NCBI RefSeq assembly: GCF_019175385.1
Contig: NC_083348.1
Location: 2,991,001 to 3,055,000 of the forward strand
DNA length: 64,000 nucleotides
Direction of reading: 5' to 3'
Source: Lycium barbarum
Lineage: Eukaryota; Streptophyta; Magnoliopsida; Solanales; Solanaceae
Position 1 is the first letter of the stretch. Each line of letters starts with the position of its first letter. Under the pieces are notes generated by a model that saw only the letters and a list, made by a program, of their open reading frames with translations, did not search any database and was not told the DNA's origin. Position numbers and translations under genes: made by a program. Below, piece after piece: positions 25,673-37,586 of this stretch.

Positions 25673-26121
25673 GATATGGGAATGAGAGAATTATGAAATA
25701 AGGTCGTGGACCACATATTTATACTCGGAGAATTAAATGCTTCAGTGGTCCGGTTCGACGAGCGGGTCGACGACCCGTAGACATGTTGACGGTCCGTCGA
25801 CGTGCTCGTCGACCTGCGCCTGCAGAATGCATGGCTGCGGAACCCTATCGATGCCGCACAACGACGGCCCATCGATAGGTTCGACGACCCGTCGATCATG
25901 ACTGGTGTTCTGCAGGTTTTTCTGATTCAGTTCAGATCAAGTCGATTCGATTCGATTCGTTCAACTTCTAACTCTATAAATTGCCAAGAATATCTGCTGG
26001 TACCCTCGTATACGGGATAAGACATTTTCTACCTCCAAACTCGGGCTCGGGTCTCTATTCCAAGGACATACCCGACTAAGAAACCATAGGTTCTACCACT
26101 ATAAACAGGAGGGGTGTAACA
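25673..26121 (-). repeat. 3' LTR of the first Tekay element, inner part
   Basis: Resumes where 12897 broke off and aligns with 31968-32319, then continues about 90 bp further to the LTR end GTGTAACA at 26121. It has a GTCGAC-rich patch of short inverted segments at about 25755-25900. Confidence 0.85.
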
Positions 26122-26136
26122 TCCTCTCCCCCTTAG
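26122..26136 (-). promoter_or_regulatory. Polypurine tract
   Basis: On the minus strand CTAAGGGGGAGAGGA abuts the 3' LTR end; this primes plus-strand DNA synthesis in LTR retroelements. Confidence 0.7.
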
Positions 26137-26295
26137 AAACATTCGTCCTCGAATGTTCGAACAATCCCAGGTTATAAAATTTTTGGCAGAGTTTCCTCGG
26201 TACTTATACCAATCCACCCTGCATGCAACAACCCAAAATAGTGCCACACAGGGCCACATACTATAACACACAATACCACGGCCTCACACGACCAA

Positions 26296-29200
26296 TCACG
26301 ATAACTGAAATGAAATAATACCTGGGGAAAATGGTGCCTCGGACTGAACCGCTTGCACTGCTGGAAACAAATGTGGGTACTTAGTATTCATTGCCTCCTC
26401 CGCTTCCCAAGTCACTTCCTAAACATTCTTATTCCTCCACAAAACTTTAGCGGAGGCTACATCCTTGGTCCGCAACCGACGGACCTGTCTATCCAATATA
26501 GCCACTGGAACTTCTTCGTATGATAAGTGCTCGTTCACTTGAATATCATTCACTGGTATCACTCTCGAAGGATCTCCGATGCATTTACGAAGCATAGATA
26601 CATGAAATACCGGATGTATCGACTCTAACCCAGAAGGCAATTCTAGTTCATATGCCACTGTACCCACTATACGAATGATCTTATATGGCCCAATATATCG
26701 AAGGCTCAACTTACCCTTCTTATCAAACCTCATCACTCCCTTCATAGGAGAAACTTTCAGGAACACCCAGTCGCCCATCTTGAACTCTAGCTTACGTCGT
26801 CGATTATCCGCATAGGATTTTCGCTGGCTCTGAGCTGTTAGCAACCCCTCTCTAATCACTTTCACCTTATCAACTGCTTGTTGAATTAAGTTTGGTCCTA
26901 CTAACTGATTCTCCCCGACATCGAACCACCCTATGGGCGATCTGCATCTCCGCCCATAGAAGTCCTTATAAAGAGTCATCTGAATACTGGAATGGTAACT
27001 ATTGTTATAAGCAAACTCAATAAGAGGCAAATGATCATCCCAACTGCCTTGAAAGTCAAGCACACAAGCTCTAAGCATATCCTCAAGGGTCTGTATAGTG
27101 CGCTCCGCCTGCCCTTCTGGCTGCGGATGAAATGCAGTACTAAGACTCACTTGAGTCCCCAATCCCTGCTGAAAAGACTTCTAGAATTTAGCTGTGAACT
27201 TTGCTCCCCTATCTGAAATAATGGTCGTAGGAACACCATGAAGTCGTACGATCTCCTTAAGATAAAGCTTCGCATAATCCTCGGCTGCGTAAGTAGTTCT
27301 GACAGGCAGAAAGTGAGCTGACTTTGTAAGCCTATCGACTATGACCCATATCGAATCACACTTCCGCTGAGTACTGGGCAAGCCTGTGATAAAGTCCATA
27401 TTAATTACCTCCCACTTCCATGTCAGAATTTCCATGGCCTGTAATAAACCTCCGGGCTTCTGGTGTTCTATTTTGACTTGCTGACAAATCGGACACTGAG
27501 CAACAAACTCGGCTATATCTCTTGTCATACTATCCCACCAATAAACTTCCTTGAGATCATGGTACATCTTCGTTGAGCCTGGATAGATAGAATAGCGAGA
27601 ATAATGGGCTTCCCCTATAACCTGCTGACGGAGGCCTGCAATATTAGGAACACACAGTCTACCGTGATATCGGAGTACTCCATCTCCTGTAATCGCAAAG
27701 GGTGTCTTTCTTTTCTGAGGAGTTATACCTCGGTAATGAACTAAAACAAGATCCTCGTACTGATGCTCCTTTATCTCTACTACCAAGGAGGACATCGCTA
27801 GGTATTGAACAGTAACTCCTGCATCACCTGAATCTATCAATCGGACTCCGAAACTAGCCAATCAATGAACCTCACGAACCATTTCTCTTCTCTCTGGCAA
27901 CACGTGAGACAAGCTACCCATAGATTTATAACTGAGGGCATCGGCTACTATATTAGCCTTCCCGGGATGGTACAAAATATCCACATCGTAATCTTTTAAC
28001 CTCTCCAACCATCGTCTCTGATGCAAGTTCAAGTCCTTCTGCGTAAAGATGTACTGGAGACTCTTATGATCAGTAGAGATATCAACATGGATACCGTATA
28101 AGTAGTGCCTCCATATTTTCAAGGCATGAATCACTGCCGCTAATTCAAGATCATGGGTTGGATAATTCTTCTCGTGCTTCTTCAACTGTCTAGAAGCATA
28201 AGCAACAACCTTATCGCGCTGCATCAACACACAGCCCAATCCCATACCTGAAGCATCACAATATACTACATAGCCATCTGCTATTTCTGGAAGAGTCAAA
28301 ACTGGTGCTGAAGTTAACTTATCTTTCAACGCCTGGAAACTCTGCTCCCAAGCATCTGTCCATTGGAACTTAGCTGATTTCTGAGTTAATTTAGTCAATG
28401 GGGCTGAAAGAGAGGAAACTCCTTCCACAAACCTTCTATAATAACCTGTCAAGCCCAAGAAACTACGTATTTCCGTTGGGGCCGTGGGCCTTGGCCAATT
28501 CTTCACAGCCTCAATCCTTTGAGCATCCACTCTAATGCCATCATCTGAGATAATGTGACCCAGAAAAGCAACAGAGTTCAACCAGAACTCACACTTCAAA
28601 AACATGGCATACCACTCTTTACCTCGAAGAATTCCAAGCACTGTCCATAAATGGTCTGCATGATCGGCCTCTGACGGCGAATAAACCAGAATATCATCTA
28701 TGAACACAATCACGAACAAATCTAGAAAGGGCCTGAATACATGATTAATCAAATCCATGAATACGGTTGGGGCATTAGTTAGACCGAACGACATAACACG
28801 AAACTCATAGTGGCCATATCTAGTCCGGAATGTCGTCTTCGGAATGTCCTTATCCTTCACCCTGACCTGATGGTATCCTGATCTTAAGTCTATTTTCGAG
28901 AAATACTTAGCGCCTTGCAACTGATAGAATAAATCATCGATCCTCGGGAGCAGATATTTATTTTTTACGGTCACTTTATTCAATTACCTATAATCAATAC
29001 ACATTCGCAAAGAGCCATCTTTCTTTCTTACAAATAGTACTGGCGCTCCCCACGGCAATGTACTAGGCCTGATAAAATCCTTCTCAAGCCAATCTTTCAA
29101 CTGCTCCTTCAATTCCTTCAACTCCGCAGGTGCTATCCTATAAGGAGGGATAGATATTGGCTGAGTGTCTGGCAATAAGTCAATAGCAAAATCAATCTCC

Positions 29201-29400
29201 CTCTTTGGGGGAATGCCTGGGAGCTCATGTGGAAACACTTCTGGGAACTCATTAACCAGAGGAACAGACTGAAGAGTCGGCGACCCTGCTTGCACATCTT
29301 GAACTCGAACTAGGTGAAAAATATACCATTTTCTGATCATCTTCTCTACCTTAAGGTAGGAAATAAACCTACCTCCAGGCGAAGCAGCATTACCCTTCCA
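26296..29400 (-). pseudogene. pol: Tekay pol: RT, RNase H, integrase, chromodomain (four in-frame stops)
   Basis: One continuous minus-strand frame from about 29400 to a TGA at 26296. It is interrupted only by stops at 28984-28986, 27862-27864, 27181-27183 and 26419-26421. In order: the pre-RT segment ([19 protein letters not shown]); RT with [13 protein letters not shown] and the catalytic FIDDILVYS box; RNase H with [19 protein letters not shown] and [10 protein letters not shown]; the integrase zinc finger (HYSRYSIYPGS ... CPICQQVK); the integrase core ([29 protein letters not shown]); and a C-terminal chromodomain (VAILDRQVRRLRTKDVASAK). It would copy and insert the element's cDNA in virus-like particles and nucleus, but the stops make it dead. 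The 28984 stop replaces the Gln in the usual DYRQLNKV and is explained by a C-to-T change. Confidence 0.93.
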
Positions 29401-30051
29401 CTCTAGGAATGGCTCGCCGGGAAACTGAAATCGAACTATCTTTGTTCTGCATCAACATTATCTTAACAGGAAGCCAACCAATCCATACCCATAATAACGT
29501 CGAAGTCAATCATATCTAGCTCAATCAAATCTGCTATGGTGTGGCGGTCACAAACTATAACAACACAATCTTGATATACTCGCTTAGCTGTGACTGGATC
29601 GCCAACTGCGTAAACACCTCAAATGGTTTAATCGACTCGGGCTCTATCCCAAACTTACCAGCAACAAATGGAGTAACATATGATAAAGTAGATCCTGGAT
29701 CGATCAATGCATACACATCAATGAAATCTTAGGGGTCCATATTTTGCTTTATCACTAAAACTTCTGGAGGATCTAACTCAAGGAAGGTCTTAATCCTCGA
29801 ACTACCAGCTCCCTGCCGCTGAGCCTGAGCGGCTACTAACCTGGTCAATAACTGTACAGCATCCCGCACATCCTAGCCTGGGCATCTGGCTGAGGAACTG
29901 GGGCGGGTGCTGAAGGTGAAGTATGCGAAGTCTGAGATGGGCTTTCACTCTGAATCTCATCCTGTGCCCTAGTGGCCGGCCGAGTATGGCTAGCGGCCTC
30001 ACCTAACACTCTCTTTCCTTTCTAGGCAGTTGTAGCTTACTTGCGAGGCAT
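29401..30051 (-). pseudogene. Tekay gag/protease remnant with internal deletion
   Basis: The start codon is at 30051 (MPRK then a stop). About 80 residues of a Pro/Ser-rich gag N terminus follow in shifting frames to about 29745 (TRAQDEIQSESPSQTSHTSP). The frame then jumps directly to a protease segment, [20 protein letters not shown], and further on [19 protein letters not shown]. The whole capsid-like gag domain and the CCHC zinc knuckle seen in the second Tekay element (50.0-51.0 kb) are missing, a deletion of roughly 1 kb. The protease keeps the DPGST active-site box usual in this lineage. Non-functional; mobility would need gag from another copy. Confidence 0.8.
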
Positions 30052-30238
30052 CGCTAAAATCAGAACAAATCATTAGAAGGCGAACTCTCAACACTTGGCT
30101 CTTTCGCACGATCTAAGAGTGAAAAGAATGACATCATCATAAATGTCTTGTAGCATCCTGTTTATAAGTGTGGTGCACAACACACCCATAAACAAGACTC
30201 TACTAGACACGGTCTATAGACAATCCTAGGACGGAACT

Positions 30239-30250
30239 GCTCTGATACCA
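30239..30250 (-). promoter_or_regulatory. Primer-binding site (tRNA-iMet type)
   Basis: TGGTATCAGAGC on the minus strand, four bases from the 5' LTR at 30255. Confidence 0.85.
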
Positions 30251-30254
30251 CTTC

Positions 30255-32319
30255 TGTCACGACCCAAACCGATGAGTCATGACGGGAGTCTGACCTCTAG
30301 TGACCAAACACCCCTAAACACATCTCTGAAACGTACTGAACATCAAAGGCCAATAAATGGCATAAACTGATCCCATAAGAGGGAAACATCAGAACTCTGT
30401 ACAATCTACATATACATACGCAATATGAGGAAAAACAGTGCAAGCCAGCTAGGCTGCTACATATACTGTACACAAAAGAATAGAAGCCGACAAGGCTACA
30501 TCATCTGACTAAAACATCCAACTGTCTACAGACCTCTACTGGAATGAAAGCTGTAGAAAGGACGGGACGGGGCCCCGTCATACCCATCTATATACATCTC
30601 AGAAGAATGGCCTACCAAAATAGACTGCAACTCCGGATCAAATGGAGTGCACTGATCTCTGCTGGATAAGGGTCCTACTAAGCTGGACCACCTCCCTGTC
30701 TACCTGTACCTGCGGGCATGAACGCAGCCCCCCAAGCAACGGGGAGTCAATACGGAAAATGTACTGAATATGTAAGGCATAAAGGCAACATTTATGAATA
30801 TATATATATATATATAAATCATGAATAAGATCTTACTCATAAGCTGAAATGACTATCTGTATGAATCTGTATGAACTAGTATCTGTCTGCATCTGACTAA
30901 ATCTGTATATCGGAAAGCATGGACATGCATCTACATACCTATATATCTAGTGGGTACACACCTCATGTCACATCACAGGTCACACCTTCACCCCCTGTCA
31001 AGTGTGCCTTTCACCTATATATATATATATATATCCCAACATCATGGGCCACTCATGAACCACTCACAGGCCACACCTTCACCCCCTGTCAAGTGTGTCT
31101 TTCACATATAAAACGTAATATCATAGGTCACACCCTCACCTCCTGTCAAGTGTGTCTTTCACTCGTACCCCTGAGACTGAAAGTGAATGCATAGTGCAAA
31201 TAAAACTGAACAACAGGATTCTCAAAATAGTATAATGACAATTGGCCTCTCATGGGCCTTACTGAACTCATACTACTAGGACAGGAAATCATAAGATCTG
31301 TATATGGGGCCGGGATACAGGAACAACAAAACTGTATTTCTCTTAGTGCTTATAAGAATATAGTAATATGGAAACTCTCTTACTCGTTTATTGGTTCATA
31401 TTATAGGATCATGCCAAAAAGGAAGGAATATCCTTAACATACCTTGACATATATCAAATCGCCCAATTTCTACCTCTTGAACTTGTAAATCTATAATTAA
31501 GATAACATAATCCTTAATTAGGCTACTTTCCTTGCTTACTAATCATCCCCAAGCACGTATAAAGCTTAACGAATTATAGACGACCATCTCCTTTATAAGC
31601 TTACAATGATAACGCCTATATATATCAAAATATACGTAAATCCATCTCTAATCATTTCTTAAAATAATCTCATGCCACTACCTTGCCCTTCATCAATCTA
31701 TCACTTTCACAAATACCTTCTCTTTACCTAAAATCACTAAAACTCTTGATAGTACACTCAAATACAAGGGTAAGAATCATTTACATACCTTGAAGGGTCA
31801 AGAATCCCAAGAATCACTTTGACTTCAACTCCCTAAGCTTCCCATTCTTGGAGAAACCCTAGAAGCAACCTTCTTCTTCACAAGCTCGGGTTTACGGGGT
31901 CAGGGTCATGTCAAATCTTCACTAATATGCTATAAATGTTGGACGAGCAAAATATTAGGGTTTTCTGATCTGGGAATGAGAGAAATATGAAATAAGGTCG
32001 TGGACCACGTATTTATACTCGGAGAATTAAATGCTTCAGTGGTCCGGTTCGACGAGCGGGTCGACGACCCGTAGACGTGTCGACGTGCTTGTCGCCCTGC
32101 GCCTGCAGAATGCATGGCTGCGGAACCCTGTTGACGTAGCACAATGACAGCCCGTCGACAGGTTTGATGACCCGTCGATCATGACTGGTGTCCTGCAGGT
32201 TTTTCTGATTCAGTTCAGATCACGTCGATTTAATTCGTTCAACTTCTAACTCTATAAATTGCCAGGAATATCTGCCGGTACCCTCGTACACGGGATAAGA
32301 CATTTTCTACCTCCAATTT
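30255..32319 (-). repeat. 5' LTR of the first Tekay element (outer end missing)
   Basis: Starts TGTCACGACCC and matches the left LTR up to 'ttttctacctccaa' at 32319. It then passes abruptly into AT-rich DNA of the enclosing DNA transposon instead of the last 90 bp (…GTGTAACA). Confidence 0.9.
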
Positions 32320-32730
32320 ATCGTAAATATTATATATTTTTTGCATATTTATAAATATTATCTTAGTCTTTATTATTGTTTATAGTTTCACATCCTAAAT
32401 TGATAATAAAAAAAAAACGTGACACATTCGAAATAAAGTTAAGCATTAATTTAAAAATAAGACGAAACCCTAAAAGATAAATAACATAAAGCTAATGACG
32501 ACAAGTCTTCAAACAAAAAAGGACTTCGAGCACTTTTCAACCACTAAAACTACAATCCAAAGTTTTGCGTGTTCTTGATGTATTGAGCCTATCTTATTAA
32601 TTGTACAACTATGACTAGGGTTCTATATAAATTATTGAAGTTTCGGAGTCTCAAAGCATGATTAATATACGGCTAAACTACGTAAAAAGGAGTGAAAATG
32701 TAATAAGAAGTTGTTTTTGGAAAATGGTGG
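32320..32730. other. Inner part of the right arm of the 26 kb element
   Basis: AT-rich, non-coding. Bases 32570-32665 ('gatgtattgagcct', 'ggttctatataaa', 'tttcggagtct') match the right arm of the sister element at 38395-38475 and, inverted, its left arm at 37670-37750. This is a family-specific subterminal block. Confidence 0.7.
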
Positions 32731-32973
32731 TGTCCTATAGCGCAGTATTTTACTGCGCTATAGGTGAGAGAAAAATTCCTTTAGCGCGGTAAAATACTAC
32801 GCTAAAGCACTTAACAGGGTCGTTACGGTTAAGTGTTTTAGCGCAGTATTTTACCGCGCTAAAGGTAGTTAGCGCAGTATTTTACTGCGCTAAAAGTAAT
32901 TTTGTAACCTTTTTTTTTGTTGGGATATTTTGGTTCAAAATGTTTTTTTTTGGGTCATTTTGGTTCCGGACTC
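32731..32973 (-). repeat. Right TIR with hairpin palindromes
   Basis: Four palindromes at 32735-32763 (perfect arms of 13 bp around TTT), 32779-32807, 32837-32863 and 32870-32892. The outer end GGTTCCGGACTC mirrors the left end. It has one more palindrome than the left arm, so one unit was gained or lost. Confidence 0.8.
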
Positions 32974-32974
32974 C

Positions 32975-32983
32975 TAGTTCGAC
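32975..32983. repeat. Right target-site duplication of the 26 kb element
   Basis: TAGTTCGAC, after one unmatched C at 32974. It pairs with TAGTTTGAC at 6906. Confidence 0.8.
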
Positions 32984-33283
32984 CATATACAGATATGCTA
33001 GTACATATACAAGTACAAATCCCTAAATAATTCCCATCTCTAGCTCAACCAGCAGATGCAGGGGGGAGATATAGTCTCGAGCCTAAGGTAAAAAAGCAGC
33101 TTTCTTTGGTTAACATTGTTAAGCATAGACAAGTCATATTAGAAAAGCAATAAGAATGACAATAGATATAAGTTCTAATCAATATTCAGTTCTAAACATC
33201 CAAGCAGATAAAAGTCCCAGATAAAGACTCGTTAGTACCATAGCACAATGGAGGCAGAAACGCCGAAATTAGCTGACATGTAG

Positions 33284-33643
33284 CAGTGTTGTCAAAGGTG
33301 TGCTTAAACCCCAAAGCAAGGCTCAAAAACAGGTTGAGCGCTTCGTCTAACTTAATGTGCTGTCATCAAGGCTCTGTGACATACTTTTCCTTGCCACATT
33401 TACCGAAGAGGCTACACTAAAAATTTGATATTTCACTTTACTGTTATGTTTTTTCAATATCGCTGTCCATATATTTGTTATTCGGGCTTATAATTATTAG
33501 ACTTGGACTAAACATATATATTTGTATTTTTTTTTCTCCATTTGCGCCTTTTTTCATTAAAGTCCACGCTTTATTTGAGCTTTGCGCTTAAAGCCCCAAC
33601 AAGCCTTAGGGCTTTTTTGCGTTTTTCGCTTTTGATAACACTG
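33284..33643. mobile_element. hAT-like MITE, CAGTGTT family
   Basis: Begins CAGTGTTGTCAAA and ends, on the opposite strand, CAGTGTTATCAAAA. The interior is rich in 'gcgctt/aagcgc' words such as 'gagctttgcgcttaaagccc'. It is absent from unit 2, where 'agctgacatatagg' at 39777 is uninterrupted. The flanks ACATGTAG and TATATAGG are a weak 7-8 bp duplication. Confidence 0.7.
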
Positions 33644-33649
33644 TATATA

Positions 33650-33958
33650 GGGTGTTTTTGGTATGAAGGAAAACGTCTTCCCAGAAAATGTTTTCTTGGA
33701 AAACCAGTGGGTGTTTTACTTATTTTCTAGTGAGCAAAAAATATTATCTCAAAAGCAATTATATACAATCTAGCAAAACACTATGAGGGTGGGATGGGTT
33801 GAGAGTGGAGGTTCGGGGGTGGCGGTGGGGTGGGATGGTCTAGGGGTGGGGATTGGGGGCATTGGCCGGGTGGAAATTATTTTCCCTACTCCCATTAGGG
33901 ACGTTGTTGTCCTCGTTTTTACCTAGAGAAAATGTTATCCTCCATACCAAACACACCC
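33650..33958. mobile_element. MITE with GGGTGTKTTTGGTATG ends, unit 1 copy
   Basis: Left end GGGTGTTTTTGGTATGAAGG and right end (opposite strand) GGGTGTGTTTGGTATGGAGG are inverted repeats. Also present in unit 2 (39789-40210), so it predates the tandem duplication. Internal G-rich stretch. Confidence 0.7.
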
Positions 33959-34169
33959 ATAGTATTTCTACAGTCTGGTAGCTGTTGTAGGAATACCAAC
34001 TTACTTTATGAGTCCAGAATCAAAATGCCCCCAAAAAAATTATTTTGAACCAAAATACCTCAACAAAAAAATGTTATAAAAATACCTTTAGCGCAGTAAA
34101 ATACTGCGCTAAAGATTTTTTTTTTTTTTTTTTTTTGCATAGCGCAGTATTTTACTGTGCTATAGCTAG

Positions 34170-36742
34170 TGTTATATCCCGTATTTTTGAACGTCGGATT
34201 ATTTGTAAGCTGAGGTGGGGCCCACACGTCAAGATTTTTTTTTTTTGGGACATGTGAAAAATTATATGAATCACATATGTGAAGTTAAACACAACTCAAG
34301 AAGGACCCTTGGGCCAAATCAAAGTGGAAGTCCTCCAAACGAATATTTTTAAGAAAACGTTTTCGGGTGACCTGACTTTGGGGGGCAAAAACGGTATTAG
34401 AAGTTTGGAATTTGGAAAAATACCAAGAAATAGAAGTTGTAGATAATTGAATTAGCTTTCCAACCATAGGTCGTGGGTTCCCAGGTGACGACGGTACAAG
34501 GAGATATGGACGTTTTAAGGTCGAAAGGTCAGTGGGCTAGACCCAACTCGGGACCAACCGGGTTGGCCCAAAAAATGAAGAGAAAAATTAGGCCCAAAAG
34601 AGGGGTGGCCGGCCATACAATGGCCCAAGCCCATGGATTCTAATTAATTTCCATGTGATAATTAATATAAAGGGGCATTATGTATAGAAGATTCAAGAAA
34701 ATTAGAAGCAAGAACAAAACAAAGAATAAGAGCAAAGAAAAAACATGGCATACGGCCATGACCCCCAAATTTTAGCTCCTTAAAATCTTCCTCCAAAAAT
34801 TATTTTCTTGTGGTATTTCCACTAATTCAAGGGTCCTTTACAACTTGGTGTAATTATTTTGGAAGAAAGAGCACTTGTTTCTTCAAGTTGACAACTTGGT
34901 CAAGTGAAGAAGATTGTAGAAAAAGGTAAGAATTAATTCCTTTTTATTATGTTATGAAGGTTGGTTTATGTTGTAGTATGTAGAAATGAGTAGAATTTAT
35001 GGAAATATGGAAGTTTACAAAGTGGGTTTGCATGTGTGCATGTGTATGTAAGGTTGTATAAATAAGATGAGTTGAATTTTATGTTGTATTCTAGTTGTAG
35101 TTGTGGTGGACCTTATATTGGAAATGGAAGAAAATGGTCAAGTTGGCATGGAAAATTATTGGAAATAGTTATAGGAAATTATGTGATTTTAATGAAGTTT
35201 TTATGTAATTATGGAAGTGGAGTTCTAAATGTGAATTATTATGTTAGTTGGTGAATTTGGAAGGATAATAGTCCATATTGGCATGAAAGATTGGTTGTTA
35301 AGTGGTTATGAGAAGTTTTGTGATTTTATGGTAGATTTATGTAATTATGAAAATGAAATTGTTAAGGTGCAAATTATGATTATGGTTGATGAAATTGGAA
35401 GATGGAAATATGTTATGAATATGTAGATTGAAGATTAGAAGTTTTGGATGGATTATGGTTTTGGTGGAAAGTTTGTATATTTTATATATCTTGTGAATAT
35501 TTTGTAGAAATGATATGAAATGCTTCCGAATTATATTGTAATGATCTTGATTAGTAATGAATGTAAAAACATTGAGATTGGTTTGGAAATGTGAAGTTGG
35601 AATGAAAGTTATTGCACTATGTTGGAAAGAGGACTAGTTATGCTATATTGTGTTGTGTAGTGATTGTTGTTGTTGTTGGTGTTGTTGTTGGGTTGTTGTT
35701 GAATTATTTTGGCCGAGTTTAATCTCGGGGATGTTGTATATACAGTGGAGATGCTGCCCAAATTTCTGTAGACAAGAATTGGTTAAGATTGGATTCTTAA
35801 AGCCTTATGATTAATATTTGGTAAATATGACCAATTGTAGATTTCGGACGAAACGGGAATTGAGTTTGAACGAGCGTAAGAAGTGAAAAAGGTATGTAAA
35901 GCTATTCCTTTTCTTCTTTTGGCATGTCCTAGATATACTAGGTTGAGATTTGAGCCTCGGGGGTTATTCTGTCCATAGAAATCCGAGTCTGATTTTGGGT
36001 ACTATTCATTCAGTGCAATTGAACTATAATCCTTATGTTTTGCTAGGAAACTGCTCAAACATCCATAACTTGCACAAATATGATAGAATCGCTTTGAAAC
36101 TTTCATGGATGACTCCATAGAGTCTAATGTTCGTGATTTATGTCCGCCACCTCGACTTGACCCGAGGTGGGCCCATTACCCCCAAGATTTCCTTCGTTTG
36201 TCTGATTTGATCTAATTTCGTATGATGTAAAAAAGGAAACTTTTGCCTATGAACCTAAGGTTCCGTTTGATTTGTTCCATAAGTTATTTGAGGGTTCCTT
36301 AAATGTGAACGATACTGAATTTTCAGAAAAAGACTTATGAAGTATATTATCGAAAGTTTGTAAATTTAAAAGGCTTATATCTTTTGTATGCTACTTCCGA
36401 CAGACTCGATACTTACTTTGGACCTTCTGATCTCAAATATATGTATACGTACTTATTTGTCGAGTCTGGGAATTTAATTACGTATATGCATATGATTTCC
36501 GCACTACTCTGCTCGTGCCTGCTATTATGACATCGTTCGTACGGTTCCCGAGACCTCGCCATAGGGCCGGGTACCGTTTATGGAGTTATGCTGTGATATG
36601 GCTTATGATATGATTTGATGATGTGATATGTTGTGTTCGGGGATGTACGGAGATTTGAAACCTTCTGGAGTTATGCTGTGTGTGGCACCAGCGTCGGAAT
36701 GGTGACCACGTTCCTGAGCCTTTTGCATGATTTTTATCTGCA

Positions 36743-36838
<96 letters not shown>

Positions 36839-37581
36839 GCTTTCAGCGCAGACTTTGATGTACTGATTCGGTATTTTCTCTCTGTACCTTTCACTTCAGT
36901 TGTGGTATGGATTTCTGTACTTTATGCTTTACATACTCAGTACATCTTCCGTACTGAACCCCTTTCTTCGGGGGCTACGTTTCATGCCCGCAGGTACAGA
37001 AGTTCGTGATCTGCCAGTGTAGGCCATACGTTCTGCTATTACAGAGTGCTCCTTTTGATCCGGAGCCCGTATGTTGGTATTTATCTTTTATGATGTATAT
37101 GCATCTGTATATTTGACTATTTGGGGTACGGCGGGGCCCTGTCCCGTCATATGTTTCCGATATGATTTGTAGAGGCCTGTAGTCATATATGTGGGTTATG
37201 GGTCATATGTGTATTTGTTTGTGCATGATCTGCGTCTTAGTGCAGTTCCGTTTGCTAGTATGGCCAAAACGGCCCATTTATCTGTATACGTATATGTATC
37301 TGGCGATATACATTCCGCTAACCTATCAGATTTGGATACGGCCAAAATGGCCTGTATATTTGTATATGTGCATATATTCGGCGATGTATATTCCGCCGTC
37401 TCTTTTGGTTCTGATACGATATTTTGTGCGCGCAGTCGCGTAAGATAATATTTGTTTCCAGTTCTATTTAAAAAATGAATATGAAATCTGAGTTAAGCTA
37501 TAGTATGACGATTTGATATGTATGTATGTTTGGGTGTCCAAGTAGGGCACCAGTCACGGCCCACGGGACTGGTTCGTGACA
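34170..37581 (+). repeat. Solo LTR of a Tekay-related element
   Basis: TGTTATATCCCG to GGTTCGTGACA, 3412 bp, flanked on both sides by GCTAG (34165-34169 and 37582-37586). No internal region, primer site or pol. It is the plus-strand relative of the other LTRs: 35925-36180 matches the complement of 13330-13590. Loss of the interior by LTR-LTR recombination is the usual explanation. Confidence 0.9.
36745..36832. repeat. (AT)n microsatellite in solo LTR
   Basis: About 44 uninterrupted AT units. Open frames encoding runs of Tyr-Ile across it are artefacts. Confidence 0.95.
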
Positions 37582-37586
37582 GCTAG

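Larger units (their letters stand above)
11144..32319 (-). mobile_element. Tekay-type chromovirus (Ty3/gypsy), truncated at both outer ends
   Basis: Minus-strand element inside the 26 kb DNA transposon. Its 3' LTR lies at 11144-12897 plus 25673-26121, split by another retroelement. Then come a polypurine tract, pol (chromodomain, integrase, RNase H, RT, protease in plus-strand order), a gag remnant, the primer-binding site and the 5' LTR at 30255-32319. The left LTR lacks about its first 35 bp and the right LTR about its last 90 bp relative to each other, so no target duplication remains. The chromodomain after integrase and the iMet-type primer site support a chromovirus of the Del/Tekay lineage. 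Confidence 0.9.
6915..32973. mobile_element. About 26 kb PMD-bearing DNA transposon with palindromic TIRs
   Basis: Both ends carry the same terminal inverted repeat, beginning GAGTCCGGAACC inward from 6915 and, on the opposite strand, from 32973. The arms stay similar for about 200-260 bp. The insert is flanked by 9-bp repeats and absent from the paralogous site at 39475-39483. Long TIRs with a 9-bp duplication are typical of Mutator-like elements (inference). It carries a plant mobile domain gene remnant (8461-11149), an AT-rich tandem array and a MITE. No transposase is recognised. Its length is mostly due to a nested Tekay chromovirus (11144-32319); without that, it would be about 4.9 kb. 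Confidence 0.75.

Noticed and set aside
36586..36894. Protein spanning the AT microsatellite in both strands
   Set aside because: Simple-repeat artefact inside the solo LTR.
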